DNA from: Nanosynbacter sp. | GTDB lineage: Bacteria > Patescibacteriota > Saccharimonadia > Saccharimonadales > Saccharimonadaceae | NCBI GenBank assembly: GCA_015257485.1 | Contig: JABZKC010000001.1 | Coordinates: forward strand, 19,567-83,566 | Direction of reading: 5' to 3' | Length of the DNA: 64,000 bases | Shown here: piece by piece, positions 9,413-17,815 of the stretch | Layout of the letters: every line of letters begins with the position of its first letter | How positions within the stretch are numbered: the first letter of the stretch is position 1 | Made by a program: the position numbers and the translations under genes | The notes under the pieces: model-generated | What the model saw: only the letters and a program-made list of their open reading frames with translations | Database searches by the model: none | What the model was told of the DNA's origin: nothing

Positions 9413-10152
9413 TTTTGCTCCCAGTTATTAAAAAATTCTACAAATCGCTCTCGCATTTTCGCCTGACTCATATAAATCAGCACCGGATTTCCCTCCACGT
9501 CCGTCAAAGTCCCCAAACTTTCGCTCGGCACATAAAAAGTCGTGCGATGCTTCGCCGAAAGTCGCATCAAAATCCGCTCATACCATTTCTCCGTTTGATC
9601 ATAAATCTCAAAACGCTCGATAAATCTGCAATATTTTTTCTTCGCAAAATCTTTCGGATAAAACACAAAAACTTCACCAAATCGCGTCAGATCCGCATCT
9701 ACTTTCATCAACACCAAGCACTGAATTTCAGTGCTGAATCCCACTATAAGATTGGTATAAATCGCCTCCGTCACAGTACGGGTCGCGAGCTCCTCATTCG
9801 CATCATAAAATTCTCGTGTCTTGGTGTCTTCATCGATATGATAGCCCACCACCAACTGAAATTGTTCCGGCAAAAGCACCCGCTCCACCTCCTCACTCAC
9901 TGGATGCCCTGCCTCATCATGCATCGAGTGCGCCACTCCGTCATAAGACGCCCCGTCCCCCATTTCATCGAACTCACCCTTAGTCCCGGCACCACTCTCC
10001 AGATTATATTTCTCCAGCCCCGCCATAAAAATTCGCGCCATTTTCAGCTGATTTTCCGCCACCCATTCTCTATCTACTTCTGGTTGACTTTTGGCAAAGA
10101 AAAATTCAAAAATCCCCCGACCTTTGTTTGTTTTTACACCTAATTGCACCAT
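9409..10152 (-). CDS. Conserved-looking protein of unknown function
   Basis: A 247-residue soluble protein without transmembrane segments or a signal peptide, and not recognised. It is rich in acidic and aromatic residues, and the first third has several isolated His and Asp residues (HSMHDEAGHP). It is the first gene of the polA operon, overlaps the following kinase gene by four bases, and has its own leaderless promoter. A long open frame on the opposite strand covers the same DNA, but only this strand has operon context and a promoter. Operon position suggests a link to nucleotide or DNA metabolism, but nothing in the sequence shows this. Confidence 0.7.
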   Translation of the reverse strand: MVQLGVKTNKGRGIFEFFFAKSQPEVDREWVAENQLKMARIFMAGLEKYNLESGAGTKGEFDEMGDGASYDGVAHSMHDEAGHPVSEEVERVLLPEQFQLVVGYHIDEDTKTREFYDANEELATRTVTEAIYTNLIVGFSTEIQCLVLMKVDADLTRFGEVFVFYPKDFAKKKYCRFIERFEIYDQTEKWYERILMRLSAKHRTTFYVPSESLGTLTDVEGNPVLIYMSQAKMRERFVEFFNNWEQK

Positions 10153-10159
10153 TACTTTT

Positions 10160-10165
10160 ATCTTA
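10160..10165 (-). promoter_or_regulatory. Leaderless extended -10 box, polA operon
   Basis: Minus-strand TGATAAGAT (TGn plus TAAGAT) with 7 nt to the ATG at 10152. Confidence 0.6.
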
Positions 10166-10264
10166 TCACAGGTTAAGACGGATGAAAACTCACACCTCTA
10201 TGATTTTACAAGTGAAGCCGCACTACGCCTCCCGTGATTTCACAGAAGAATCACTTCCACATCA

Positions 10265-12268
10265 CTATGGCTTACGCGTAAAGTACCCTTGTACTCCCGG
10301 GCGGTCCACTCTAAGCCAACTTAAATCTGCTGCACCTGGAGCCGCCAAAAATGAGCCATTACCGCCACGGAGCTTTTTACGATTTACAAACATTGCTGAA
10401 AAATTTATAACTTTAGCAGTATCGAAATCATTATTTACATAAATTGTTTCTAACTTATCATTAAGCTTATCTTCATCTTGAAGGCTAAACATATTCTCCA
10501 TATTCGTTACCTGGGAGGTATCAAAGTTGGAGAGATCAAGTGAGGTAAGACCAGACATATCAGAAAACATAGCTTCCATATTTGTTACCTTAGAGGTATC
10601 GAAGTTAGAGAGATTAAGGGAAGTGAGGCTAGACGTATTATGAAACATATAGTTCATATCCGTCACCTTTGAAGTATCGAAATTGGAGAGATCAAGGGAG
10701 GCGAGACTAGACGTATCACGAAACATAAAGTGCATATCTGTCACTTTCGAGGTATCGAAGTGGGAGAGATTAAGGGAGGTGAGACTAGGCATGTCATAAA
10801 ACATACCACTCATATCCGTCACCTGTGAAGTATTGAAGCTAGAAAGATTAAGAGCAGTGAGGTTGCGCATGCCATAAAACATGAAACTCATCTTCGTTGT
10901 CTTCGAGGTATCAAAGTTGGAGAGATCAAGTGAAGTAAGGTTAGGTATACCATAAAACATAAAGCCCATATTCGTCACCTCCGAAGTATTGAAGCTAGAA
11001 AGATTAAGGGAGGTAAGATTAGTCATGCTAGAAAACATATTACCCATATTCGTTACCTTCGAGGTATCAAAGTTGGAAAGGTCAAGGGCAGTGACATTAG
11101 ACATACCATAAAACATTAAACCCATATTTGTTACCTTCGAGGTGTCAAAGTTGGAGAGATCAAGAGTGGTGAGATTAGACATACCATAAAACATATTGTG
11201 CATATCCGTTACCTGTGAAGTATTGAAACTAGAAAGATTAAGGGCAGAGAGGTCACGCATACCATGAAACATTAAACTCATATCCGTTACCTTAGAGGTA
11301 TCGAAGTGGGAGACATTGAGCGTGGTGAGATTAGACATACCATAAAACATACCGCCCATATTCGTTACCTCGGAGGTATCGAAGTTAGAGAGATCTATCT
11401 CTAAGATGTTTTTGATTTTTTGTTCATCAGATTTTGAAAAGAACATCTCATTGCTCTTCTTATTTAAATAAACTTTTCCCGGTTCAGTGTAATAATAAGC
11501 TGTCTTATCAGTCGGGTCTAACCAAAGTTTAATTTCGCATTCAGACTCATCATCATCAATATTCACCGCATTCATAGAAGCAGCTGGCGCAACAGGGCTC
11601 TTCTTAAAGTGCTCTATTTTATTTGTAGCGGTTTCCAAGGCTTTTAGTTTTGCATTAAAATCTGGGCCCTCTGTCATGATAGCTTTTGGCGTATATGGAT
11701 TTGAAACCACCGAGATTATGAGCTTGTTTTCGTAATTACCAGGCTTAAGGCTGCTATTTAATTTCATACCAAGCTTAATGGTGTGGTTTTCTTCATCGGT
11801 AGATTTTTCGGTAGTATGAATAAGATTAGCTGGTGTAGAAAGTGCTGGGATAGGATTAAAATCAGTATTTGTATTGAAGCTATAGCCCCAGGTATTAGCA
11901 GGAAGATTGGAGAGAGAAGATACTGAAGAGATGGAGCTGATTTTTGTAGTAATGGCAGGGTTAGTATTTAATAGAGCAGTTTCATCAGTCTTAGCGCTAA
12001 GAGTAGCGGTATAGCCAGTCTTATTAGTAGTTTTTACCTTGAGATTAATTGCATGTTCAGCAGTCTCGGAGCTAGATTCGATGGCTTCAGTACCATCAAT
12101 AACTGCAGTGTTTTCATTGACGGAAGCTGAGAGCGTAGCTTTATAATATTCCGCAAATGAATTCTGACTAAACGCAAAATTTAACGTGAGTGATATTAAA
12201 ACTATAAGAAAGCCAAAAATAGTCTTATCTAAAATAATATTTAAAATATTAAACTTTTCTCTCTTCAT
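10265..12268 (-). CDS. BspA-like leucine-rich repeat surface protein
   Basis: A 667-residue secreted protein. Residues 18-40 form a signal peptide or N-terminal anchor (FLIVLISLTLNFAFS, ending near SFAEYY). A Ser/Thr-rich region to about residue 250 is followed by 12 close copies and one degenerate copy of a 26-residue repeat of the form LTxLdLSnFDTSkVTnMxxMF, the BspA/DUF285 repeat. The C-terminus ends in a short non-repeat tail without a visible LPXTG or membrane anchor. BspA proteins in oral bacteria bind host or partner-cell surfaces, so adhesion to the host bacterium is plausible. The near-identical 78-bp repeats should recombine easily. Family assignment is firm; the ligand is unknown. 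Confidence 0.92.
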   Translation of the reverse strand: MKREKFNILNIILDKTIFGFLIVLISLTLNFAFSQNSFAEYYKATLSASVNENTAVIDGTEAIESSSETAEHAINLKVKTTNKTGYTATLSAKTDETALLNTNPAITTKISSISSVSSLSNLPANTWGYSFNTNTDFNPIPALSTPANLIHTTEKSTDEENHTIKLGMKLNSSLKPGNYENKLIISVVSNPYTPKAIMTEGPDFNAKLKALETATNKIEHFKKSPVAPAASMNAVNIDDDESECEIKLWLDPTDKTAYYYTEPGKVYLNKKSNEMFFSKSDEQKIKNILEIDLSNFDTSEVTNMGGMFYGMSNLTTLNVSHFDTSKVTDMSLMFHGMRDLSALNLSSFNTSQVTDMHNMFYGMSNLTTLDLSNFDTSKVTNMGLMFYGMSNVTALDLSNFDTSKVTNMGNMFSSMTNLTSLNLSSFNTSEVTNMGFMFYGIPNLTSLDLSNFDTSKTTKMSFMFYGMRNLTALNLSSFNTSQVTDMSGMFYDMPSLTSLNLSHFDTSKVTDMHFMFRDTSSLASLDLSNFDTSKVTDMNYMFHNTSSLTSLNLSNFDTSKVTNMEAMFSDMSGLTSLDLSNFDTSQVTNMENMFSLQDEDKLNDKLETIYVNNDFDTAKVINFSAMFVNRKKLRGGNGSFLAAPGAADLSWLRVDRPGVQGYFTRKP

Positions 12269-12374
12269 GATAACCTTATTTTAGCATAAGAACCTTCAGC
12301 AAAACCAAAAGCGTTATTGATTTTCTTTCATTTTTATTGTGAAGTCATTAAAAGTACCGCCTATTTTGATATAA

Positions 12375-12454
12375 AGAATGTCGTCTTACCTTTTTGAGGA
12401 CATAGGCTTGGGCAAGCGCCCTTGAGCGGTCCGAAAAAAGGCATGCGACATTCT
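12375..12454 (+). other. Long imperfect hairpin upstream of trxB
   Basis: Outer arms AGAATGTCG (12375-12383) and CGACATTCT (12446-12454) enclose a 13-bp stem with two central mismatches (12389-12401 against 12429-12441) and an inner GGGC/GCCC hairpin. The structure lies in the 220-bp gap between the divergent bspA-like and trxB genes, just upstream of the trxB promoter, so it is not part of the trxB mRNA. There is no T-tract, so it does not look like a terminator. It could be a small RNA, a mobile inverted repeat or a protein-binding site. Confidence 0.5.
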
Positions 12455-12477
12455 GTAACATTCTTTCCTGCTTACGC

Positions 12478-12483
12478 TATAAT
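12478..12483 (+). promoter_or_regulatory. Leaderless -10 box, trxB
   Basis: TATAAT with exactly 6 nt to the ATG at 12490. No Shine-Dalgarno sequence is possible in such a transcript. Confidence 0.75.
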
Positions 12484-12489
12484 ATATTT

Positions 12490-13425
12490 ATGAACAAAAA
12501 CTCCACTTCACTTTATGATGTCGCCATCATTGGCGCTGGTATCGCTGGCATGACCGCCGCCCTTTACCTTTTGCGTAATCATCAAAAAGTTCTTTTGCTC
12601 GAAAATACCGGCTACGGCGGCCAAATTCTAGAAGCTCCGATCGTCGAAAATTATCCTGGTTTTACCAAAGTTAGTGGCCCCGAACTTTCCGAACATATTT
12701 ATCAACAGTTAAAGCCTCTCGGTCTTTCCCTTACTTACGATAAAATTAAACATCTTGAAAAGACCACCACACATTTTACCCTAACTGGCGATCAAACTTA
12801 TACCGCCAAATCCGTCATTCTCGCCACCGGCACCACTCCGCGCCGTCTCAATCTTATTAACGAATCAGAGCTTATCGGCCACGGCATTTCCTATTGCGCG
12901 ACTTGCGATGGCGCTTTTTATCAAAATCAAACCGTTGCTGTCGTCGGTGGTGGCAATTCCGCCCTTCTCGCCGCCTCTTATCTCTCTCATATTGCGCAAA
13001 AAGTTTTCCCCATTCATCGCCGCAATCATTTTACCGCCGAAAAGGCCCTAATTTCCCAAATTCAAAACTCCACCAATATCGAAATTCTCTACAATCAGGA
13101 AATTCTCGCTTATCACGCCAACGAAGATCATCATCTCGATTCCCTCATCTTAAAAAATCAACAAGTTCTGCCTGTCTCCAGTCTCTTCGTCGAAATTGGT
13201 CGCCTTTCTTCCCTCACCGAAATTTTCAAAGATAGCAATCTCAAAAGCCTCCTCCTCTTCGATCAATCTGGTTTCATTATTACCGACGATACCTGTTCCA
13301 CTAACCTCGCTGGTCTCTTCGCCGCCGGCGACTGTCGCTCCAAAAAATTCCGCCAACTCGTCACCGCTTCCTCCGACGGTGCCATTGCCGCCAATTCTGC
13401 TATTGAGTTTCTTTCACAGATTTAA
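12490..13425 (+). CDS. trxB: Thioredoxin reductase
   Basis: NADPH-dependent flavoenzyme of 311 residues that reduces thioredoxin in the cytosol. The FAD dinucleotide-binding motif GAGIAG is at residues 15-20, the redox-active CATC is near residue 136, the NADPH site VVGGGNSA follows (Asn where most family members have Asp), and the C-terminal FAD motif FAAGDCRS with GAIAA is present. The gene is monocistronic, leaderless and on the plus strand, unlike its neighbours. The 3' end is reused in a tandem repeat that continues past the stop codon. Confidence 0.95.
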   Translation: MNKNSTSLYDVAIIGAGIAGMTAALYLLRNHQKVLLLENTGYGGQILEAPIVENYPGFTKVSGPELSEHIYQQLKPLGLSLTYDKIKHLEKTTTHFTLTGDQTYTAKSVILATGTTPRRLNLINESELIGHGISYCATCDGAFYQNQTVAVVGGGNSALLAASYLSHIAQKVFPIHRRNHFTAEKALISQIQNSTNIEILYNQEILAYHANEDHHLDSLILKNQQVLPVSSLFVEIGRLSSLTEIFKDSNLKSLLLFDQSGFIITDDTCSTNLAGLFAAGDCRSKKFRQLVTASSDGAIAANSAIEFLSQI

Positions 13426-13509
13426 TTAAATCAGATCACTTATAATTTCTTTCACAAGTTTAATTAAATCGGCACCTCCATATTTTTTCCGCAAATTTAA
13501 GTAAATCGG
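13408..13509 (+). repeat. Three tandem copies of the trxB 3' end
   Basis: Units of about 27 bp with a 37-38 bp period start at 13408, 13446 and 13483. The first covers the last codons and stop of trxB (TTTCTTTCACAGATTTAATT); the next two are downstream copies with a few changes. The array fills most of the gap between trxB and tRNA-Thr. Confidence 0.75.
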
Positions 13510-13531
13510 CATATTCAAATTTTTCATCAAT

Positions 13532-13560
13532 AAAAAACTGGCTCATGCCAGATAAAAAAA
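13532..13560 (-). terminator. Terminator of tRNA-Thr
   Basis: A CTGGC/GCCAG stem with a four-base loop is followed on the minus strand by TTTTTTA, directly after the tRNA. Confidence 0.75.
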
Positions 13561-13636
13561 TGGAGCCATTGGCAGGGATCGAACCTGTGACCTGCTCGTT
13601 ACGAATGAGCTGCTCTACCAACTGAGCTACAATGGC
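13561..13636 (-). tRNA. tRNA-Thr(CGU)
   Basis: Cloverleaf with acceptor GCCATTG/CAATGGC, D-arm GCTC/GAGC, loop TTCGTAA giving anticodon CGT, discriminator U and an encoded CCA. The base of the anticodon loop has one A-C mismatch. Confidence 0.95.
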
Positions 13637-13670
13637 ATAGAGACATTATACATTATTTTTTTCTTTAATG

Positions 13671-13676
13671 TATAAT
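13671..13676 (+). promoter_or_regulatory. Leaderless -10 box, glycerophosphodiesterase gene
   Basis: TATAAT with 6 nt (GAGGTC) to the ATG at 13683. An upstream in-frame ATG at 13668 overlaps the -10 box, so it cannot be the start of this transcript. GAGGT touches the ATG and is too close to act as a normal ribosome binding site. Confidence 0.75.
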
Positions 13677-13682
13677 GAGGTC

Positions 13683-14435
13683 ATGAAGAGCCTCATCTCG
13701 GATCTCATCGCTCATCGCGGCATGCACGGGACTTATCAAGGCGCCAAGAATTTTCCCGAAAATTCTCTTTCCGCATTTAAGCGCGCCCTGCTCGCGAATT
13801 ATGCTATCGAACTGGATGTTCATCTTACCAAAGACCTTCAGCTCGCAGTTTTTCATGACCACGACACCAAGCGCCTCACTGGAAAATCTTTTAATCTTGA
13901 ATTTACTGAACTTGCCACGCTTCAAAAACTGAAACTTATTAATTCTGACGGCGTCACCACCACCCAGCACATTCCGGCACTTTCCGAAGTTCTCGATTTA
14001 ATTCACGCCAAAGTCCCCCTTCTCATCGAACTTAAAACCACCAGAAATTCCGATATTTCCCTCTTCGGTAAAACCCTTCTCACCACGCTCGAAAAATATC
14101 TAAAAAGCTACCGTTCACCGAAAATTTATCTCCAAAGTTTCGACCCGCGCATCGTCTACTGGGTTAAACACCATCATCCTAAAATACCTGTCGGCCTTCT
14201 CCTCTCTGACGACTCCAACCTTGCTAAAAAATATGACTTCTTCGTCAACAACCCTCTAATTTGGCGCTTCACTAAGCCAGATTTTCTCAGTGTCAACGAA
14301 TCCATGCTTTCCCGCCCTGCCATCCAAAAATTTAAGACCAAGGCGCCAGTTTTCTGCTACACCATCGATGACGAGAAAAAACTTCAGGAATTAAAACCCC
14401 TCGCCACCCAATTTATTGTCGAAAAAATCCTCTAA
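13683..14435 (+). CDS. Glycerophosphodiester phosphodiesterase
   Basis: A GDPD-family TIM-barrel enzyme of about 250 residues that hydrolyses glycerophosphodiesters to glycerol-3-phosphate and an alcohol. Visible signatures are AHRGMHG with the catalytic His near the N-terminus, ENSLSAFKRAL, IELDVHLTKDLQLAVFHDHD with the metal-binding Glu and Asp and the second catalytic His, and LIELKT. No signal peptide is seen, so it is probably cytosolic and recycles lipid headgroups, possibly host-derived. The start at 13683 is chosen from the leaderless promoter rather than an ATG five codons upstream. Which diester it uses cannot be told. Confidence 0.9.
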   Translation: MKSLISDLIAHRGMHGTYQGAKNFPENSLSAFKRALLANYAIELDVHLTKDLQLAVFHDHDTKRLTGKSFNLEFTELATLQKLKLINSDGVTTTQHIPALSEVLDLIHAKVPLLIELKTTRNSDISLFGKTLLTTLEKYLKSYRSPKIYLQSFDPRIVYWVKHHHPKIPVGLLLSDDSNLAKKYDFFVNNPLIWRFTKPDFLSVNESMLSRPAIQKFKTKAPVFCYTIDDEKKLQELKPLATQFIVEKIL

Positions 14436-14516
14436 TCTAAACAATTTTCAAAAAACAAAACTTATCACTAAAACTCGCCGTCACTTAAAATCCACCAAGC
14501 TCTATTTTCAAACCAC

Positions 14517-14540
14517 AAAAAATAGCCCGAAGGGCTTTAT
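14517..14540 (-). terminator. Terminator of tRNA-Asp
   Basis: AGCCC/GGGCT stem with a three-base loop, then a T-rich run on the minus strand, directly after the tRNA. Confidence 0.75.
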
Positions 14541-14542
14541 TC

Positions 14543-14619
14543 TGGCGGATCCGACGAGACTCGAACTCGCGACCTCTGCCGTGACAGGGCAGCGCTCTAA
14601 CCAACTGAGCTACGAATCC
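14543..14619 (-). tRNA. tRNA-Asp(GUC)
   Basis: Cloverleaf with acceptor GGATTCG/CGGATCC, anticodon stem CTGCC/GGCAG around CTGTCAC (anticodon GTC), discriminator G and an encoded CCA. Confidence 0.97.
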
Positions 14620-14620
14620 A

Positions 14621-15769
14621 CTACTTGATATTATAACGTGATTCCCCTGTTTGTGCAAGAGTTTTTCCCTTTTTTACCGTTCCAAAATCAATTCTGAAAC
14701 TAAAACTCTTTTTCTGGTTATAAATTTCATATTTCAAACCATATCGTTTCAATAAATTTTTGACAATGTAAAGCCCCAAACCACTTCCGCTCTGCTCATT
14801 AGTGCCCGCTCTATACGAATTTTTAATTTCTAATTCTTCATCTCGCATCTGCACTGAAATCTTACCACCCTCCTCCGCATACTTCACTGCATTACCGATT
14901 AAATTCGCTAACACCATCGATAAAGCCGTCCGATTCAACCAAATTTTTTGCTCTCCCACCTCCATTCGTATATGCAGATTCTTCTCCGCAATCATAATCT
15001 GATTGCGCCTCAAGGACTCTTCGACTACCTCTGAGATTTTTATCCATTCAGATTTTTCGAAACTATCCATTTTCGACATCAAGAGCAATTCTCGAATTCC
15101 CGCATCAAGTTCATCCACCGTTTCCCCACATTTTTCCAAATAAAAATCCCGATCCTTATATTTCCCTACCTTAAATTGCATGTTTTCCAAAACAATCTTC
15201 AAGCTGGTCAGTGGCGTTTTCAATTCATGCGAAGCCCCACGCAAAAATTCAAAATTCGCTTGCTTCATTCTCAGAGTTTCTTGTCTCGCGTAAAATCCTG
15301 CCACCACCAGCGAGAACACCACCGATCCCAGTAATGTCACCGGCAAAAACTTCAAGCTCAAATCAATCGCATCTTTTTCTAAATTTGCCGTCGAAACAAA
15401 CTGCACCAAAGCCTCTTCTTCGTTTTTAAGCTTCACACTTTTTTCTTCAATAATCACCGAATTATTTTCACTCGTCCGATCCACAGGTAGTAGCTCCGAA
15501 ACTTTCATCTCGTTCTCCGCATTTTGCGTTTTCAGATAAGCTTTAATCTCACCGCTTCTTGAATAAAAATCCAAAACCTGCTCCACGTACTCACGATTTT
15601 TGCCGGCTAAATTTTTCGTCACATCCGAAGCCGTCTGCCTAATTTCTTTTGTTTTTTCTTCCAAATAAGATTTCGAAAGCGTATAAAATATCCCACCATG
15701 AATCATCGTCACCACTCCAAGTAGTAATATCAAGACCCTGAAAAATCCCTTCCAAAAAATTCTTCTCAT
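14621..15769 (-). CDS. Sensor histidine kinase
   Basis: A 382-residue membrane kinase. A transmembrane helix near residues 9-32 and a second near 135-160 bracket an extracellular sensor of about 100 residues. The HisKA box SHELKTPLTSLK carries the phosphorylated His, and the ATPase domain shows NLIGNAVKYA (N box) and SGLGLYIVKNL (G2). It overlaps the upstream response regulator by four bases. Together with the three ABC genes just upstream it probably forms a system that senses and exports an antimicrobial peptide or another envelope-active compound, by analogy with BceRS/VraSR-type modules. The ligand is not known. Confidence 0.93.
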   Translation of the reverse strand: MRRIFWKGFFRVLILLLGVVTMIHGGIFYTLSKSYLEEKTKEIRQTASDVTKNLAGKNREYVEQVLDFYSRSGEIKAYLKTQNAENEMKVSELLPVDRTSENNSVIIEEKSVKLKNEEEALVQFVSTANLEKDAIDLSLKFLPVTLLGSVVFSLVVAGFYARQETLRMKQANFEFLRGASHELKTPLTSLKIVLENMQFKVGKYKDRDFYLEKCGETVDELDAGIRELLLMSKMDSFEKSEWIKISEVVEESLRRNQIMIAEKNLHIRMEVGEQKIWLNRTALSMVLANLIGNAVKYAEEGGKISVQMRDEELEIKNSYRAGTNEQSGSGLGLYIVKNLLKRYGLKYEIYNQKKSFSFRIDFGTVKKGKTLAQTGESRYNIK

Positions 15770-16422
15770 CCTCGCTCCAATTTATACCCCACTCCACGCG
15801 CCGTATAAATACAATCCAGTTTTAATTTTTTTCTTAGCTCTTTAATATAAACATCGATCACCCGATCAAACGGAATTTCTTCACTTTCCTTCCAGACATT
15901 TTCAATAATTTGTTCCCTCTTGAGAACTCTCCCCTCATTCAAAAACAAATATTTTAAAATCTCCAATTCCTTCGGTTTCACTTCTACTGGTTGCCCTGCT
16001 ACCTCAGCTCGAAAACTCACAAAATCAATCTTCGCCTCCCGATAAGAAAATCCCCTTACGTCCTCACCCAAAGTTTTCTTTAGCAATGCTTCCACTCGCG
16101 CCTTCAAAACCGGTAATGAAAACGGTTTTTCCATAAACCCGTCCGCCAAATTCGAAAAAGCCATGATCTGTGATTCTTCGTCCGAAAATGCCGTCATCAT
16201 CAAAACCGGTACTCGACTTTTTTCACGAATTTTTCTTAAAACTTCCAATCCACTCATCGACGGCAATTTGATATCTAAAATCACTAAATTAATTTCATGA
16301 TTAAACTTCTTCAGCGCCTCTATCCCATCCCCCGCCTCGACCATCTCGTATTTAAATTCCCGCAAAAATTCTACCACCCCTTCCCGAATCATTCGGTCAT
16401 CCTCTACGATCAGTATTTTCAT
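15766..16422 (-). CDS. OmpR-family response regulator
   Basis: A 218-residue regulator. The receiver domain (1-120) has the acidic pocket EDD, phospho-acceptor Asp in NLVILDIKLP, Thr in MMTAFSD and Lys in MEKPF. The C-terminal winged helix contains VKPKELEILKYLFLNEGR and RVIDVYIKELRKKL, typical of the Trans_reg_C domain. It has its own leaderless promoter although it follows the ABC permease gene by only 19 bp, so it can be expressed alone. It is coupled by a 4-bp overlap to the histidine kinase. The likely target is the adjacent ABC exporter. Confidence 0.95.
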   Translation of the reverse strand: MKILIVEDDRMIREGVVEFLREFKYEMVEAGDGIEALKKFNHEINLVILDIKLPSMSGLEVLRKIREKSRVPVLMMTAFSDEESQIMAFSNLADGFMEKPFSLPVLKARVEALLKKTLGEDVRGFSYREAKIDFVSFRAEVAGQPVEVKPKELEILKYLFLNEGRVLKREQIIENVWKESEEIPFDRVIDVYIKELRKKLKLDCIYTARGVGYKLERG

Positions 16423-16429
16423 TAATCTA

Positions 16430-16435
16430 AATATA
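16430..16435 (-). promoter_or_regulatory. Leaderless -10 box, response regulator
   Basis: Minus-strand TATATT with 7 nt to the ATG at 16422, inside the 19-bp gap after the permease gene. Confidence 0.6.
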
Positions 16436-16441
16436 CCAAAT

Positions 16442-17815
16442 TTAAAGCTCTGTCAAAAGTTCCTTTGGATTCTTTTTTAAATTTCGATAGCTTATTATCC
16501 CAAGCGAAATCAGTATAACTACCAACATGAAAACCACTGTTATCACTACCGCGCTAATCGTCATCTGTACATCAATCGCCGAAAGGGTTTTAGTAAAACC
16601 TTCCATTTCTGCGCCCCCACCTAGTTGCGTCGCCCCAGCCTGTTTTGCCATTTGTTTTGTCACCCCAGTTGTTACATTTTTTAAAATATCATTTCCCATG
16701 ATTTTCGCAAATTTTCCCGCCAAGACATAAGCCCCCACGAACGCCGGTAGGCTTACCATCAAAAGTTCTATCACGAACTGTCCGAAAATTTGTCCTTTTT
16801 CCAAGCCTATCGCCAGTAAAATTGCGATTTCTTTTTTTCGCGCATTCATCCAGAGTAGTAAAACTAGAGCCACTACTATTCCCGCAAAAATTAATGAACC
16901 GAAAAACATTTGGTTGGCCACTCCATACATTCCCGAAATTGATTGTTCTAAAGCTGGATAGTTTGAGGCACTTTTTATCAAATTATACTCGCGCCAATTC
17001 ACATCCAATTTCTTCACCGCAGCCATCACTTGATCGAGATTCTTCTCGCCCTTCACGAAAAATGTTGCATCTTGATAAACCGCCGTATCCTCATCATTGC
17101 CATAAACTTTTGCCGCCGTAGAAACGTCCGTCACTAAAGTGTTTTCATAAAGCTCCTGTGCCGCTGTCACACCCCCCGTATTTTTCCCTGCAAACAAACC
17201 CTTGATCACCACCTCTACAGTTTCGTTTGCCGCTTTTTCGTTATCCGCGTCAAATAAATTTGATTTAATTTTTATTTTATCCCCCACTTTCAAATTATTT
17301 TTCTTCGCCAAATCTTCGTGCATCAAAATTTGATTTTTATCATTCGAATTCAGATGCCCACCCGAAACCAGTTTATACGCCCCCGAAACAAATTTGGTTT
17401 CTCTCGCCGAATCATTCACGCCAGTTAGCATCACTGCGCGCTTAAAATTCTTCGCGCGTTCCGCCGACCTTCCGCGCAGAGTTTCTGGTGTCTCGATAAT
17501 ATCCTTATCTACCAAATCCGCTACACTATTGATCCTTTTCACCGTATATTCAATCTCCGGCGACTCAGAAATTTTTTTAATATCCGCCCCCCTCACATTA
17601 CCACCACCCCGCGGTGTACCTTGATTTACTTGGCGATTAATTTCCATTGAAAAACTATTAGTTACTCCCGAAAAAGCCTCACTCGCCGCCTTACTTGTCG
17701 CATCCTGAATCGCCAGACTGATCATTCCCAGTGCCGCCATTACTAGCACCACAGAAAAAATCACCAAACTTTTTAACTTTTTGCGCGTTACATATAAAAA
17801 TGCATTTTTCAACAT
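16442..17815 (-). CDS. FtsX/MacB-type ABC permease (second of pair)
   Basis: A 457-residue permease with one N-terminal helix ([20 protein letters not shown]), a large extracytoplasmic MacB_PCD domain to about residue 300, and three C-terminal helices including the FtsX core ([19 protein letters not shown]). This is the architecture of type VII (mechanotransmission) ABC systems, which move or pump envelope substrates rather than import them. The ATG overlaps the stop of the ATPase gene. It is 29% or so of the operon and is partnered by a second, shorter permease upstream, so the transporter is probably a heterodimer. Confidence 0.88.
   Translation of the reverse strand: MLKNAFLYVTRKKLKSLVIFSVVLVMAALGMISLAIQDATSKAASEAFSGVTNSFSMEINRQVNQGTPRGGGNVRGADIKKISESPEIEYTVKRINSVADLVDKDIIETPETLRGRSAERAKNFKRAVMLTGVNDSARETKFVSGAYKLVSGGHLNSNDKNQILMHEDLAKKNNLKVGDKIKIKSNLFDADNEKAANETVEVVIKGLFAGKNTGGVTAAQELYENTLVTDVSTAAKVYGNDEDTAVYQDATFFVKGEKNLDQVMAAVKKLDVNWREYNLIKSASNYPALEQSISGMYGVANQMFFGSLIFAGIVVALVLLLWMNARKKEIAILLAIGLEKGQIFGQFVIELLMVSLPAFVGAYVLAGKFAKIMGNDILKNVTTGVTKQMAKQAGATQLGGGAEMEGFTKTLSAIDVQMTISAVVITVVFMLVVILISLGIISYRNLKKNPKELLTEL

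Noticed and set aside
9415..10143. Long plus-strand open frame opposite the first gene of the polA operon
   Set aside because: No promoter or ribosome site, low-complexity basic translation, and the minus-strand gene has overlap coupling and a promoter; it is an antisense shadow.
12375..12454. Signal recognition particle RNA or 6S RNA
   Set aside because: The conserved SRP apical motif (GGAAG with CAGG) is absent, and the length and bubble pattern do not fit 6S RNA.
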